Source: Flavobacteriia bacterium (GTDB lineage: Bacteria > Bacteroidota > Bacteroidia > Flavobacteriales > Flavobacteriaceae). Taken from it: a stretch of DNA of 48,993 nt. The stretch covers positions 1 through 48,993 of the forward strand of contig DAOUQH010000002.1 of NCBI GenBank assembly GCA_030625645.1, in the 5' to 3' direction. The notes beneath the pieces were generated by a model. The model was not told the origin of the DNA, did not search any database, and saw only the letters and a list, made by a program, of their open reading frames with translations. A program made the translations under genes and the position numbers. This document shows, piece after piece, positions 1-9,028 of this stretch. Position 1 is the stretch's first letter; every line of letters begins with the position of its first letter.

Positions 1-326
1 AGCGGAATATCTAAAGCAATAGCCATTGATTTTGCAAACGAAGTACCAACCAGCAAAGATCCCATTAAGCCAGGGCCTTTTGTGAAGGCAATAGCACTTA
101 GATTTTTTTTATCAATTTTAGCATTTTTTAAAGCAGCTTGAACAACCGGAACAATGTTTTGTTGATGCGCTCTGGAAGCTAATTCGGGTACAACACCACC
201 ATATTCTGCATGTACTTCTTGATTTGCAATAATATTAGATAAAACTCTACCGTTTTGTAATACGGCAGCCCCTGTATCATCACAAGAAGATTCAATTGCT
301 AATATGTTTATAGATTTTTTTTGCAT
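1..326 (-). CDS. tsaD: TsaD, tRNA threonylcarbamoyladenosine transferase (N-terminal part)
   Basis: The reverse strand encodes an N-terminal fragment of about 108 residues beginning MQKKSINILAIESSCDDTG, the ASKHA-fold start typical of TsaD (Kae1/YgjD). The following segment carries the family's EYGGVVPELASRAH and TKGPGLMGSLLVG blocks. TsaD transfers the threonylcarbamoyl group to adenosine 37 of ANN-decoding tRNAs in the cytoplasm, working with TsaB and TsaE. The ATG at 326 is the first possible start and matches the family. The gene runs off the left edge of the window, so its metal-binding and C-terminal parts cannot be judged. It is divergent from tamB, an arrangement I recall from other flavobacteria. 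Confidence 0.95.
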   Translation of the reverse strand, partial: MQKKSINILAIESSCDDTGAAVLQNGRVLSNIIANQEVHAEYGGVVPELASRAHQQNIVPVVQAALKNAKIDKKNLSAIAFTKGPGLMGSLLVGTSFAKSMAIALDIP

Positions 327-368
327 TAGATAAAATATTGTTCACAAAAATTGTAATTTTAAGCCTTG

Positions 369-376
369 CAAATTTA
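369..376 (-). promoter_or_regulatory. Possible -7 box for tsaD
   Basis: On the minus strand this reads TAAATTTG, a full match to the Bacteroidota -7 consensus TAnnTTTG, about 43 bases upstream of the tsaD ATG. No TTG is found at the expected 18-21 base spacing, so only half of the promoter is supported. Confidence 0.3.
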
Positions 377-423
377 GGAATAAAATTATCAATAGATTTA
401 AAAAAATAAGCGTTCGTATTTTA

Positions 424-3400
424 TTGTTTTCAATACTCCTTTTAGTATTGACGAGTATGGTGTTTTCAATTTCTTCGGTGCAAACATTTATTGCAGATAA
501 AGTAACGACTTCTATAAATAAAGAATACCAAACAGATATAAAAATAGGTAAGGTTGATTTATCCTCATTTAAAGATATCATTTTAAATGATGTGATGATT
601 GAAGATCACCATTTAGACACTTTAATTTATGTAAGTTCAGCTTCTACTTCTATTTTAAATTTTAGAAATATTATTCAAAATAATTTTAAATTTGGTGATA
701 TTGAGCTGATTGATGGAATTTTTAAAATGAAAACTTATAAAGATGAGAAAAAAAATAATTTTTCTGTCTTTGTAAATAAGTTTAATAAAGATTCAACTAA
801 AGTTTCCAATGATTTTAAGATGACCAGTAATTTGGTAAAAATGGATAATATTGATTATTATCTATATGATGAAAATAAAAAAGAATCTTCTATAGTTTTT
901 TATAAAAATATTAGCGGTTTTCTTGATGATTTTAAAATGGAAGGTTCAAGTATTTGGGCAAAGATACACGACATTAGCTTGATAGAGAATAATGGTATTG
1001 GAATAGAGAATTTTACTTCAGATTTTAAATACTCAAAAACCGAAATGCAATTTTATAACACAATATTGCAAACTGAAAATTCAGTAATTAATGCAAATAT
1101 TGATTTGAAATATAATCTAGGGGATTTATCTAATTTTAATGAAAAAGTTGTTATTGATGCAGTTATATCTAAAGCAGATATAGCAATGTATGATTTACAT
1201 AAGTTTTATAATGAATTTGGAAAATATGATAAGATACATTTTACAACTCATTTTACCGGAACAGTTCAAGACTTTATCTTAAGTGATATTGATTTGGTTT
1301 CAGAGAGGAAATCTGTTCTTAAAGGTACAGTAGCATTAAAGGAAGTATTAAACAAAGAAGAGTTTTCTTTACAGGGAAAAATCGATAATTTAACTTCTAA
1401 TTACGATCATCTTCAAAATTTATTACCACAATTATTTGGTGATAAGTTAGCGGCTACTTTGCGAAAGTTTGGTAATTTTACTAGCTCTGGCACGGTTTAT
1501 TTAACATCCGAAATCGTTAAAACTAAACTCGATTCTAGATCTATTTTAGGTTCTTCAAAAATTGATTTAGAAATAACTAATTTAAGTAATATTGAAAATG
1601 CTGATTATAAAGGAGAGATAGAACTAATCAACTTTAAATTAGGAGAGTTTGTAAGAGATAGTTTGATTGGTGAACTTACAATGACTGCGCAAATTGCAGG
1701 TAGAGGTTTTACTTTAGATTCTATTAATACAAGTGTAAAAGGAAATGTTTCAAAGCATCAATACAAAGGATATACTTATTCAAATATTGATGTAAATGGA
1801 ATTTTTAAAAACAAACATTTTAATGGTACACTTTTAGTAGATGATCCAAATCTTAAAATGAATTTTTCTGGTTTGGCAGATCTTTCGCAAAGTATCAATG
1901 TTTTTGATTTTTATACTGATGTGGAATTTGCTAATTTTAATAAACTTAACCTTTATACAAAACAAGAAAAGGCAGTTTTAAAAGGTAAGATTAAGATTAA
2001 TCTTCAGGGAAATAAAGTAGATAATTTAATAGGTGAAATTTCTATCAATGATGCTTCTTATTCAAATGAAAATGATGATTATTATTTTAAGAGTTTTATG
2101 ATTACTGCAGAAAAAACAGATTCTATAAGGATTGTTACAATTAATTCAGATGAAATTGTTGATGGTAGTATCAAAGGAAAATTTGAATATAATCAAATAG
2201 AAAAGCTTGTTAAAAATGCTATTGGCGGAGTATTTATTAATTACCAAAAGGAAAAGGTAAATGCCAATCAATTTTTGAACTTTAATTTTACAATTAATAA
2301 TAAAATTGTTGAAGTTTTTTATCCAGAAGTAAAATTAGCCTCAGGAACATTTATCAAAGGAAAAATTGATTCTGATAAAGATCAATTAGAAATATTATTA
2401 AAATCACCCAATATTCAAGTTTATGATAATGAAGTAGAAAACATCAAATTACAAGTTGATAATCAAAATCCATTGTATAATACAATTCTCAGTATTGATA
2501 GTCTTAAAACAAATTACTATAAAGCTGCCGACTTAAACATGGTAAATGTAACATTAAATGACACTTTGTTTGTTAGAGCAGATTTTATTGGAGGACAATT
2601 ATTTGAAGAAAAATTTGATCTTAGTTTTTACCATACAATTAATGAAAATAATCAGCCTGTTTTTGGTATAAAGAAATCAGAGATTAAGTACAAAAATAAT
2701 GATTGGTTTATAAATGCAGGTAATAATAAACAAAATAAAATAGTTTTTGACGATAATTATTCAACTTTTGCTATTGATAATGTTAATATTGATTCAGGAA
2801 ATCAGCATATTAATATGGCGGGAGCCGTACATGGCGAGCAAAATAAAAATATTGAATTAGCATTAGAAAATGTTAACCTATATGATATAATGCCAATTAT
2901 TGATAGTGTTAAAGTTGATGGTAAGATTAATGGTACAATTCAATTAAAAAAGGTAAATAATAAAGTATTACCTTTTATTGATGCAAGCGTTAATTATTTT
3001 AGTATTAATGATTCATATTATGGAGATTTAATTATTAAAGCTTCTGGAGATGAGACGATTAAAAACTACAATTTTAATGTAGAGCTCGATAATAATGAAT
3101 TAAAGAGTTTTGTAACTTCAGGTAATATTGATTTTAATTCTGGTACTTCAATTATTGATGCCAGTTTAAGACTTGATAATTTCAATATCAGTGCTTTTAA
3201 CCCTATGGGTAAAGGAGTTTTGTCAAAAATTAGAGGTATTGCAAGCGGAGAAGTTAAAATAACTGGAAACTTTCGTAATCCAGATATTAATGGAGAGATT
3301 TTATTAAAAAAGGCTGGTATAGCAATACCTTATCTAAATGTTAATTATGATTTTGGTGATGACTCAAAGATTTTATTGCACAAACAAGTATTCGATTTTC

Positions 3401-4860
3401 AACCAATTACTATTACAGATACAGAGAAATTTACAAAAGGAGTTATCGCGGGTACTATTGAACATGAAAGTTTTAAGAAATGGTTTATAGATTTACATAT
3501 CGAAACCGATAATTTATTGGTGTTAAATACAGAAGATAAAGAAGATGCATATTATTATGGTACCGGATTAATTAAAAGTAAAACTACAATAAAAGGACCT
3601 ACAGATAATTTGGTGTTTGATATTCAAGGTACAACAAATCCGGGGACAGAATTTATAATTCCTTTAAGTTATGTTAGTACAGTTGGAGAATCTAAGTTGA
3701 TTCATTTTATAGATCCTAATGAACTTAAAGTTGAGGAAGAGCAAACCAATGATATGGTATTTAAAGAATTAAAAGGATTAACACTTAATTTTAATTTGAA
3801 TGTAACGAAAGATGCAATTGCCGAAGTTGTTATTGATAAGCTTACTGGTAGTGTATTAAATGGAAGAGGTGATGGAAATCTTCGCTTAAATATTGATACA
3901 AATGGTAAATTTGAAATATTTGGAGAATTTGTAGTTTATAAAGGAGAGTATCAGTTTAAAAATATAATAAATAAGGATTTTGCTGTGCAAAAAGGAGGTA
4001 CTATTATTTGGGATGGTAATCCATTTGATGCAAGATTAGATATTGAAGCTGTAAATCATACTAAAGCAAACCCTGCAGTATTGTTAGATGAGATATCAAA
4101 TTCAAGAAAAATAGATGTTGATTTAATAGCAAAAATTACAGGATCTTTGTCTGATGCAAAATTTGATTTTGATATTGAAATTCCAAATTCAAGCACTTTA
4201 GTTAGTTCTGAACTAGATTTTAAACTTAGCAATGAGGATGATAAGCTCACACAATTTTTCTCAGTATTAGCAACCGGTTCTTTTAGGAATCAAAACACTT
4301 CAGATCTTGGAACTGCTGCTATAGCAGGTACAGTTGCAGAAAAAGCAACGAGTGTTTTATCAGGTATTTTACAAAATAATAGTGATTATTTTCAGGTAGG
4401 AGTAACCTATGATGTTGGACAACAAAACTCTGTTAGAGATGTCAATACATATGATCAATTGGGTATTTTGGTTTCTGGAAGAATTGGAAATAAACTTGTT
4501 GTAAGTGGTAAAGTTGGAGTTCCGGTTGGATCAAATACAACTTCTAGTGTTGTTGGAGAGGTGGAGTTAGTTTATCCTCTAAATGAGCAAGAAACGTTAT
4601 TGGCTAGGGCATATAATCGTCAAAATGAAATCCAATTTGATATTGTTGATAGTGAAGGTTATACCCAAGGTGCTGGTATATCCTATACTTTTGATTTTGA
4701 AAATACCCAAGAGTTTATGGAGAAAATTGGGGTAAAACAGACCGAAGAAGAAAAAAATCTCACAAAAGTTCAAAAAGATAGTATTAAGAAAGTAAAAAAA
4801 CTTGATAAAGAATTAGCAAAAAAAGAGAAGAAAGAGGAGAAAGAGAAATTAAAAAATTGA
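424..4860 (+). CDS. tamB: TamB-family translocation/assembly module protein (DUF490)
   Basis: This is a protein of about 1478 residues with an N-terminal membrane anchor followed by a very long series of beta-strand repeats. The C-terminal third, from about residue 1150, looks like the DUF490/TamB domain: VVYKGEYQF, a GGTIIWDGNPFDARLDIEA block and a final barrel-like stretch. It ends in a Lys/Glu-rich tail. TamB-like proteins bridge inner and outer membranes and are tied to outer-membrane protein assembly or phospholipid transport. The start is uncertain. No ATG or GTG precedes the hydrophobic anchor in this frame after the stop at 331. TTG at 424 falls inside the anchor, while upstream codons encode the basic residues (KKISVR) expected before it, so a rarer ATT or ATA start at 385-418 is possible. 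Confidence 0.88.
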   Translation: MFSILLLVLTSMVFSISSVQTFIADKVTTSINKEYQTDIKIGKVDLSSFKDIILNDVMIEDHHLDTLIYVSSASTSILNFRNIIQNNFKFGDIELIDGIFKMKTYKDEKKNNFSVFVNKFNKDSTKVSNDFKMTSNLVKMDNIDYYLYDENKKESSIVFYKNISGFLDDFKMEGSSIWAKIHDISLIENNGIGIENFTSDFKYSKTEMQFYNTILQTENSVINANIDLKYNLGDLSNFNEKVVIDAVISKADIAMYDLHKFYNEFGKYDKIHFTTHFTGTVQDFILSDIDLVSERKSVLKGTVALKEVLNKEEFSLQGKIDNLTSNYDHLQNLLPQLFGDKLAATLRKFGNFTSSGTVYLTSEIVKTKLDSRSILGSSKIDLEITNLSNIENADYKGEIELINFKLGEFVRDSLIGELTMTAQIAGRGFTLDSINTSVKGNVSKHQYKGYTYSNIDVNGIFKNKHFNGTLLVDDPNLKMNFSGLADLSQSINVFDFYTDVEFANFNKLNLYTKQEKAVLKGKIKINLQGNKVDNLIGEISINDASYSNENDDYYFKSFMITAEKTDSIRIVTINSDEIVDGSIKGKFEYNQIEKLVKNAIGGVFINYQKEKVNANQFLNFNFTINNKIVEVFYPEVKLASGTFIKGKIDSDKDQLEILLKSPNIQVYDNEVENIKLQVDNQNPLYNTILSIDSLKTNYYKAADLNMVNVTLNDTLFVRADFIGGQLFEEKFDLSFYHTINENNQPVFGIKKSEIKYKNNDWFINAGNNKQNKIVFDDNYSTFAIDNVNIDSGNQHINMAGAVHGEQNKNIELALENVNLYDIMPIIDSVKVDGKINGTIQLKKVNNKVLPFIDASVNYFSINDSYYGDLIIKASGDETIKNYNFNVELDNNELKSFVTSGNIDFNSGTSIIDASLRLDNFNISAFNPMGKGVLSKIRGIASGEVKITGNFRNPDINGEILLKKAGIAIPYLNVNYDFGDDSKILLHKQVFDFQPITITDTEKFTKGVIAGTIEHESFKKWFIDLHIETDNLLVLNTEDKEDAYYYGTGLIKSKTTIKGPTDNLVFDIQGTTNPGTEFIIPLSYVSTVGESKLIHFIDPNELKVEEEQTNDMVFKELKGLTLNFNLNVTKDAIAEVVIDKLTGSVLNGRGDGNLRLNIDTNGKFEIFGEFVVYKGEYQFKNIINKDFAVQKGGTIIWDGNPFDARLDIEAVNHTKANPAVLLDEISNSRKIDVDLIAKITGSLSDAKFDFDIEIPNSSTLVSSELDFKLSNEDDKLTQFFSVLATGSFRNQNTSDLGTAAIAGTVAEKATSVLSGILQNNSDYFQVGVTYDVGQQNSVRDVNTYDQLGILVSGRIGNKLVVSGKVGVPVGSNTTSSVVGEVELVYPLNEQETLLARAYNRQNEIQFDIVDSEGYTQGAGISYTFDFENTQEFMEKIGVKQTEEEKNLTKVQKDSIKKVKKLDKELAKKEKKEEKEKLKN

Positions 4861-5076
4861 TTGTAATCTAGTGCAAGGGGGAGATAAACAGAAGTTTATA
4901 TAAATAGATAAAGTACAATAATTTTCAAAACAAATTGTCTATCAATAAGTTTTAGGTTTTTATAGTAAAATTATTTAATTCCCTAAAAGATTCTTATTAT
5001 TGTATTAAATATAATTATAGATTATTCACGAAAAATAATACATATTTGATGCGTGAAAAAACTTAAAAACAGAAAA

Positions 5077-6333
5077 ATGAAGAAATCATCAACTTTTTTC
5101 CCATTATTAATCGTGGGAGCATTATTTTTTATTTTAGGATTTGTAACATGGTTAAATGGATTGTTGATTCCCTATTTAAAAACAGCATGTGAATTAACTA
5201 ATTTTCAGGCACTATTTGTTGCTTTTGCTTTCTATATTTCTTTTACACTAATGGCATTACCATCTTCATGGATCTTAAAAACAATTGGATTTAAAAACGG
5301 AATGAGTTTGGGCTTATTTATTATGGGTCTAGGGGCTCTTGTTTTTATACCTGCAGCTAACACTCGTGACTATAATTATTTTCTTTTAGGTTTATTTATT
5401 TTAGGTACCGGTATTGCTTTATTGCAAACAGCGGTAAATCCGTATGTTACAATTTTAGGTCCAATAGAATCAGCTGCAAAGCGTATTAGTATGATGGGTA
5501 TTGCAAACAAGGTTGCAGGGGTAATAGCACCTTTAGCTTTGGCATATTTTATTATTAGAGAAGGAGACGATGCTATGATTAAATCTTTAGAAACAGTTGA
5601 TGCTGCAACTAAAAATTCTCTTTTAGATGAAATGGCGCATAGAGTTATAGTACCTTATGTTATTATGGCAGGGGTATTATTTTTATTAGCTTTAGCAATT
5701 AGATTTATAAACCTGCCAGATATTAATACAGAAGATGAAAGTGAGAATAGTGATATATTAGAAACTGAAGAAAAAACAAGTATTTTCCAATTTCCATATT
5801 TAATATTGGGTGTATTAACCTTATTCTTTTATGTTGGAGTTGAAGTGATTGCTGGTGATACCATAATTAGATATGGTGAGTCAATGGGGATAGAATTGTC
5901 AAAAGCAAAAGTATTTACATCCTATACACTTGCTGCAATGTTAGTTGGATATGTTATAGGTATTATTTTGATACCTAAATATTTATCACAAAAAAAAGCT
6001 TTACAAATTTCAGCAATTTTAGGTGTAATATTTTCTTTAGGTGCAATTTTTACAACAGGTTTTACTTCGGTATTTTTTATAGCAATTTTAGGATTAGCCA
6101 ATGCCTTAGTTTGGCCGGCGGTTTGGCCTTTAGCAATTCATGGTTTAGGAAAATTTATAAATACAGGGTCAGCATTATTAATTATGGCAATTTCGGGTGG
6201 TGCAATTTTACCATTAATATGGGGTTGGATATCTGATTTATCATCTCCAAGAGAAGCATATTGGGTTATGATACCAGCTTATCTATTTATTTACTTTTTT
6301 GCAGTAAAAGGGCATAAAATTAAATCTTGGTAG
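5077..6333 (+). CDS. Sugar MFS transporter, FucP/GluP (fucose/glucose/galactose:H+ symporter) family
   Basis: A 418-residue membrane protein with about twelve hydrophobic segments. It has the FucP/GluP-type opening (LGFVTWLNGLLIPYLK) and the NPYVTILGPIESAAKRIS block that marks this MFS subfamily. Members bring hexoses across the inner membrane with protons. I start at ATG 5077, giving MKKSSTFFPLLIVG. A GTG at 5053 in the same frame would add eight residues with no family support. A regulator of the DeoR/GlpR family follows 74 bases downstream, and a MurNAc-type uptake and breakdown operon lies beyond it. The sugar carried is therefore probably a hexose or amino sugar, but the sequence alone does not say which. 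Confidence 0.88.
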   Translation: MKKSSTFFPLLIVGALFFILGFVTWLNGLLIPYLKTACELTNFQALFVAFAFYISFTLMALPSSWILKTIGFKNGMSLGLFIMGLGALVFIPAANTRDYNYFLLGLFILGTGIALLQTAVNPYVTILGPIESAAKRISMMGIANKVAGVIAPLALAYFIIREGDDAMIKSLETVDAATKNSLLDEMAHRVIVPYVIMAGVLFLLALAIRFINLPDINTEDESENSDILETEEKTSIFQFPYLILGVLTLFFYVGVEVIAGDTIIRYGESMGIELSKAKVFTSYTLAAMLVGYVIGIILIPKYLSQKKALQISAILGVIFSLGAIFTTGFTSVFFIAILGLANALVWPAVWPLAIHGLGKFINTGSALLIMAISGGAILPLIWGWISDLSSPREAYWVMIPAYLFIYFFAVKGHKIKSW

Positions 6334-6360
6334 ATAAAACGTCAGAAAAACTGCAATAAC

Positions 6361-6392
6361 TTGCATGCTTTTTTATTTTTTCATTATATTTG
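6361..6392 (+). promoter_or_regulatory. Promoter of the DeoR-family regulator gene
   Basis: TTG at 6361-6363 is followed after 21 bases by TATATTTG at 6385-6392. This fits the Bacteroidota primary sigma-factor pattern (-33 TTG/TTTG, -7 TAnnTTTG). Transcription would begin around 6397-6400, only about ten bases before the ATG at 6408. The in-frame TTG at 6390 lies inside the -7 box, which rules it out as a start codon. Confidence 0.6.
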
Positions 6393-6407
6393 ATAAAAAA
6401 TAAAAAG

Positions 6408-7157
6408 ATGCTTAAAGAAGAACGTCAAAACTATATATTAGATAAGGTTAGAGAGTTGAATAAAGTTAAGTCAAATGAACTAGCTTTAGAATTAAAAGTT
6501 TCTGAGGATACAATTCGAAGAGATTTGAATCAACTTTCACATAACGGACTAATCTTAAAAGTTCATGGTGGTGCATTATCAACACACCAAAAACTATATC
6601 ACTATAATGAAAGCTCAGTTTTTAATAGAGAGAATAAAATAAAACTAGCAAAAAAAGCAATTCCAATGTTTAGTGATGGTCAAGTAATAATAATGAGTGG
6701 TGGTACTACAAATCTAGAATTATCTCGTATTATTCCAAAAGACCTTAAACTAACTATTTATACATATAGTTTAACTATTGCCATGCAACTTTCAGAACAC
6801 CCTAATGTTGAAGTAATTTTAATTGGTGGTAAAATGCATAAAAAAGCATTGGTAACTGTAGGTGTTAATGTTGTTAAAGTTCTTTCAAAGATTAAAGCTG
6901 ACCTCTGTTTCTTAGGAACTAGTGGTATTAATATTGAAGAAGGAATTACAGAAGTAGGTTACGAAGTTTCTTTTATTAAGCGGGTAATGATTGCTTCATC
7001 AGATAATGTAGTTGCTCTAGTAACCTCTGATAAATTAAATACTACACAGAGATATCCTGTTTGTGATATTGTAGAAATTCATAAAATGATTACAGATTTG
7101 GATAAGGGTGATGATTTACTTAGTCCATATATCAAAAAAGGTGTTGAAGTTTTATAA
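6408..7157 (+). CDS. DeoR/GlpR-family transcriptional regulator
   Basis: A 249-residue cytoplasmic regulator. Residues 1-60 form a winged HTH with the DeoR signature (SNELALELKVSEDTIRRDLN, then HGGAL). The rest is the DeoRC sugar-phosphate sensor domain, with SGGTTNLELSRII and FLGTSGINIEEGITE. Family members usually repress sugar-uptake and catabolic genes and are released by a phosphorylated sugar. It sits between a FucP-type sugar permease and the symporter-murQ operon, so control of one or both is likely. MurNAc-6-phosphate or GlcNAc-6-phosphate would be a reasonable effector, but that is inference. The start at ATG 6408 is supported by the promoter just upstream. Confidence 0.92.
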   Translation: MLKEERQNYILDKVRELNKVKSNELALELKVSEDTIRRDLNQLSHNGLILKVHGGALSTHQKLYHYNESSVFNRENKIKLAKKAIPMFSDGQVIIMSGGTTNLELSRIIPKDLKLTIYTYSLTIAMQLSEHPNVEVILIGGKMHKKALVTVGVNVVKVLSKIKADLCFLGTSGINIEEGITEVGYEVSFIKRVMIASSDNVVALVTSDKLNTTQRYPVCDIVEIHKMITDLDKGDDLLSPYIKKGVEVL

Positions 7158-7276
7158 ATTTATTATTTTTATTCTGATATGTGCATGTTTTAATCTAAAA
7201 ATTATTGAAAACGCCTATTTATATAAAGTTTAATTTTTTTCTAATTAGTTGAAATATTGTATTTTACTATAAATTT

Positions 7277-7310
7277 AAAGATATCTAAAAATTAGATATC
7301 TTTTTTTATG
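7277..7310 (+). terminator. Hairpin plus T-run downstream of the DeoR gene
   Basis: AAAGATATCTAA (7277-7288) and TTAGATATCTTT (7292-7303) form a perfect 12-bp stem with a 3-base loop, followed by an uninterrupted T-run to 7307. This is a Rho-independent-type terminator, about 120 bases after the regulator's stop codon. Confidence 0.7.
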
Positions 7311-7325
7311 CGTTTATTTATATTT

Positions 7326-7345
7326 TAATGCATTATTATGCATTA
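7326..7345. promoter_or_regulatory. Candidate operator: paired ATGCAT site upstream of the symporter-murQ operon
   Basis: ATGCAT at 7328-7333 and again at 7338-7343 are separated by four bases. The arms extend to TAATGCAT and ATGCATTA. The site is therefore both an inverted repeat and a direct repeat (ATGCATTATT twice) with a 10-base, one-helical-turn period. It lies about 225 bases upstream of the symporter gene. The same layout recurs twice upstream of the SusC gene (43503 and 43902). Its function as an operator is inferred. Confidence 0.4.
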
Positions 7346-7470
7346 TTTAATAAAATATTTATATATTAGCAGTGTAAAACTAGATTAAATAAATTTTGGT
7401 TTAGTTAAATATGTAAATACGCCTTTAAGGCTTACAATATAGTTTGTTTCATTTATTTTTATTTGAGTAG

Positions 7471-7514
7471 GTATAGTGTAGGGGAGAAGCTTGAGAAACT
7501 TCTCCCTACTATAC
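7471..7514 (+). terminator. Strong imperfect hairpin in the leader of the symporter gene
   Basis: GTATAGTGTAGGGGAGAAG on the left pairs with CTTCTCCCTACTATAC on the right, with small bulges and a short loop around CTTGAGAAA. It is G/C-rich against a very A/T-rich background and ends 53 bases before the symporter start codon, followed by a pyrimidine-rich stretch rather than a pure T-run. No gene ends just before it, so it may be an attenuator or mRNA-stability element rather than an ordinary terminator. Confidence 0.45.
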
Positions 7515-7567
7515 TTCTTTCTGAATGGGTGTTTTAGCATTTTATAGTATCTGAAAAATTATTAAGA

Positions 7568-9022
7568 TTGAGTACAACATTAATATTTTCAATAATTGCA
7601 ATTTATTTTGCCATTATTTTAGTTATTTCTTATTTCACTTCACGTAACAGAAGTGATGAATCTTTTTTTACCGGAGATAAAGAATCGCCATGGTTCTTAG
7701 TTGCTTTTGGTATGGTTGGAGCTGCTCTTTCAGGCGTAACTTTCGTTTCTGTGCCAGGGATGGTAGGTAATAATAATTTTTATTTCTTTCAGTTTATTTT
7801 AGGTAATGTAGCAGGTTATTTATTTATAACCTACGTGCTGATTCCTCTTTATTATAGATTAAAATTAGTTTCAATTTATGGTTATCTAAATGAAAGATTC
7901 GGAAACATAACCTTTAAAACTGGGTCATTTTATTTTTTATTATCTCAATCATTTGGAGCAGCATTAAGGCTTCTATTAGCAGCAAAAATACTACAATTTG
8001 CATTTTTTGACAGATTGAATATTCCCTTTTATTTAACCGTAATAATCATAATTATTATGATTTGGCTATATACAAATAAAACGGGAATAAAAACAATTGT
8101 CTATACGGATACTATGCAGACATTTTTCTTAATTTCTGCTGCAGTAATTACTATTATTATGATAACTTCTGCATTGAATTTGAGTTTTACAGAAGCATTA
8201 ACTGAAGTTTCAAATCATAAATATTTTAAAGTTTTTGACTGGGATAGTCATTCAGGAAGTAATTTTTTCAAACAATTTATTTCAGGTTTTTTAATTGCAA
8301 TTGCGATGATGGGATTGGATCAGAATATGATGCAAAAATCTCTTACTATTAAGAAAATGGGAGATGCTCAAAAAAATACACTTACTTTTAGTTTAATTCT
8401 TGCAGTAACCCAATTTTTATTTCTAGGTTTAGGTATTTTATTATATATATATGCTGAAAAACATAATATTTCATTACCAATTAGTGAGGATGGAAAGCTT
8501 TTAGATACCGATACTTTATTCCCAAATTTGGCAATTAATTACCTAGGGTTGATTACAGGTATTAGTTTTCTGTTAGGTATTATAGCAGCATCATTTTCGA
8601 GTATTGACTCAGCATTAACTGCATTAACAACATCCTTTACCTATGATTTTTTAAATATTGAATCAAAAACTAGTAAGGAGAAGCTTAGACTTAAAAATAT
8701 AGTAATGTTTGCTTTTTCGGTAATCATTTTTGTGATTATTATGGCTTTTTCCGGAACAAGAGGAGATGTAATTTCAACCATTTTTTATGTGGCAGGATTT
8801 ACTTATGGACCTCTTTTAGGATTATTCCTTTTCGGAATGTTTACAAAGATTAAAATAAAAGATAATTTGGTTCTGATAGTTGCTGTTTTAGCACCTATTT
8901 TAACTTATCTGTTGAATATATTTTTTAAGAATTCATTTAATTTTGATTTTGGATTTTTAAATATAGCAGTCAATGCCGGTTTAACAGCATTAGGCTTATT
9001 TTTGATTAAAGAAGATAATTAG
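7568..9022 (+). CDS. Sodium:solute symporter (SSS family), probable N-acetylmuramic acid or related sugar importer
   Basis: A 484-residue inner-membrane protein with about thirteen hydrophobic segments and SSS-type motifs: FFTGDKESPW near residue 35, then GAALSGVTFVSVPGMV. SSS carriers import sugars, amino acids or other solutes with Na+. The next gene, murQ, starts six bases after its stop, so the two form an operon. By that context the substrate is probably MurNAc or a close derivative. I recall a comparable non-PTS transporter (MurT) beside murQ in Tannerella forsythia. The start is TTG at 7568. No ATG or GTG lies between it and the in-frame stop at 7535, and the product then begins MSTTLIFSII. 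Confidence 0.85.
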   Translation: MSTTLIFSIIAIYFAIILVISYFTSRNRSDESFFTGDKESPWFLVAFGMVGAALSGVTFVSVPGMVGNNNFYFFQFILGNVAGYLFITYVLIPLYYRLKLVSIYGYLNERFGNITFKTGSFYFLLSQSFGAALRLLLAAKILQFAFFDRLNIPFYLTVIIIIIMIWLYTNKTGIKTIVYTDTMQTFFLISAAVITIIMITSALNLSFTEALTEVSNHKYFKVFDWDSHSGSNFFKQFISGFLIAIAMMGLDQNMMQKSLTIKKMGDAQKNTLTFSLILAVTQFLFLGLGILLYIYAEKHNISLPISEDGKLLDTDTLFPNLAINYLGLITGISFLLGIIAASFSSIDSALTALTTSFTYDFLNIESKTSKEKLRLKNIVMFAFSVIIFVIIMAFSGTRGDVISTIFYVAGFTYGPLLGLFLFGMFTKIKIKDNLVLIVAVLAPILTYLLNIFFKNSFNFDFGFLNIAVNAGLTALGLFLIKEDN

Positions 9023-9028
9023 TTTATT

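Noticed and set aside
342-581. Open minus-strand frame across the tsaD-tamB gap
   Set aside because: It overlaps the strongly supported tamB 5' end, and its product is a low-complexity hydrophobic string with no family resemblance.
5053-5076. GTG start for the FucP-type permease
   Set aside because: The extra residues (MKKLKNRK) are followed at once by a second Met that fits the family N-terminus, and a CATATTTG sequence resembling a -7 box lies right before the GTG.
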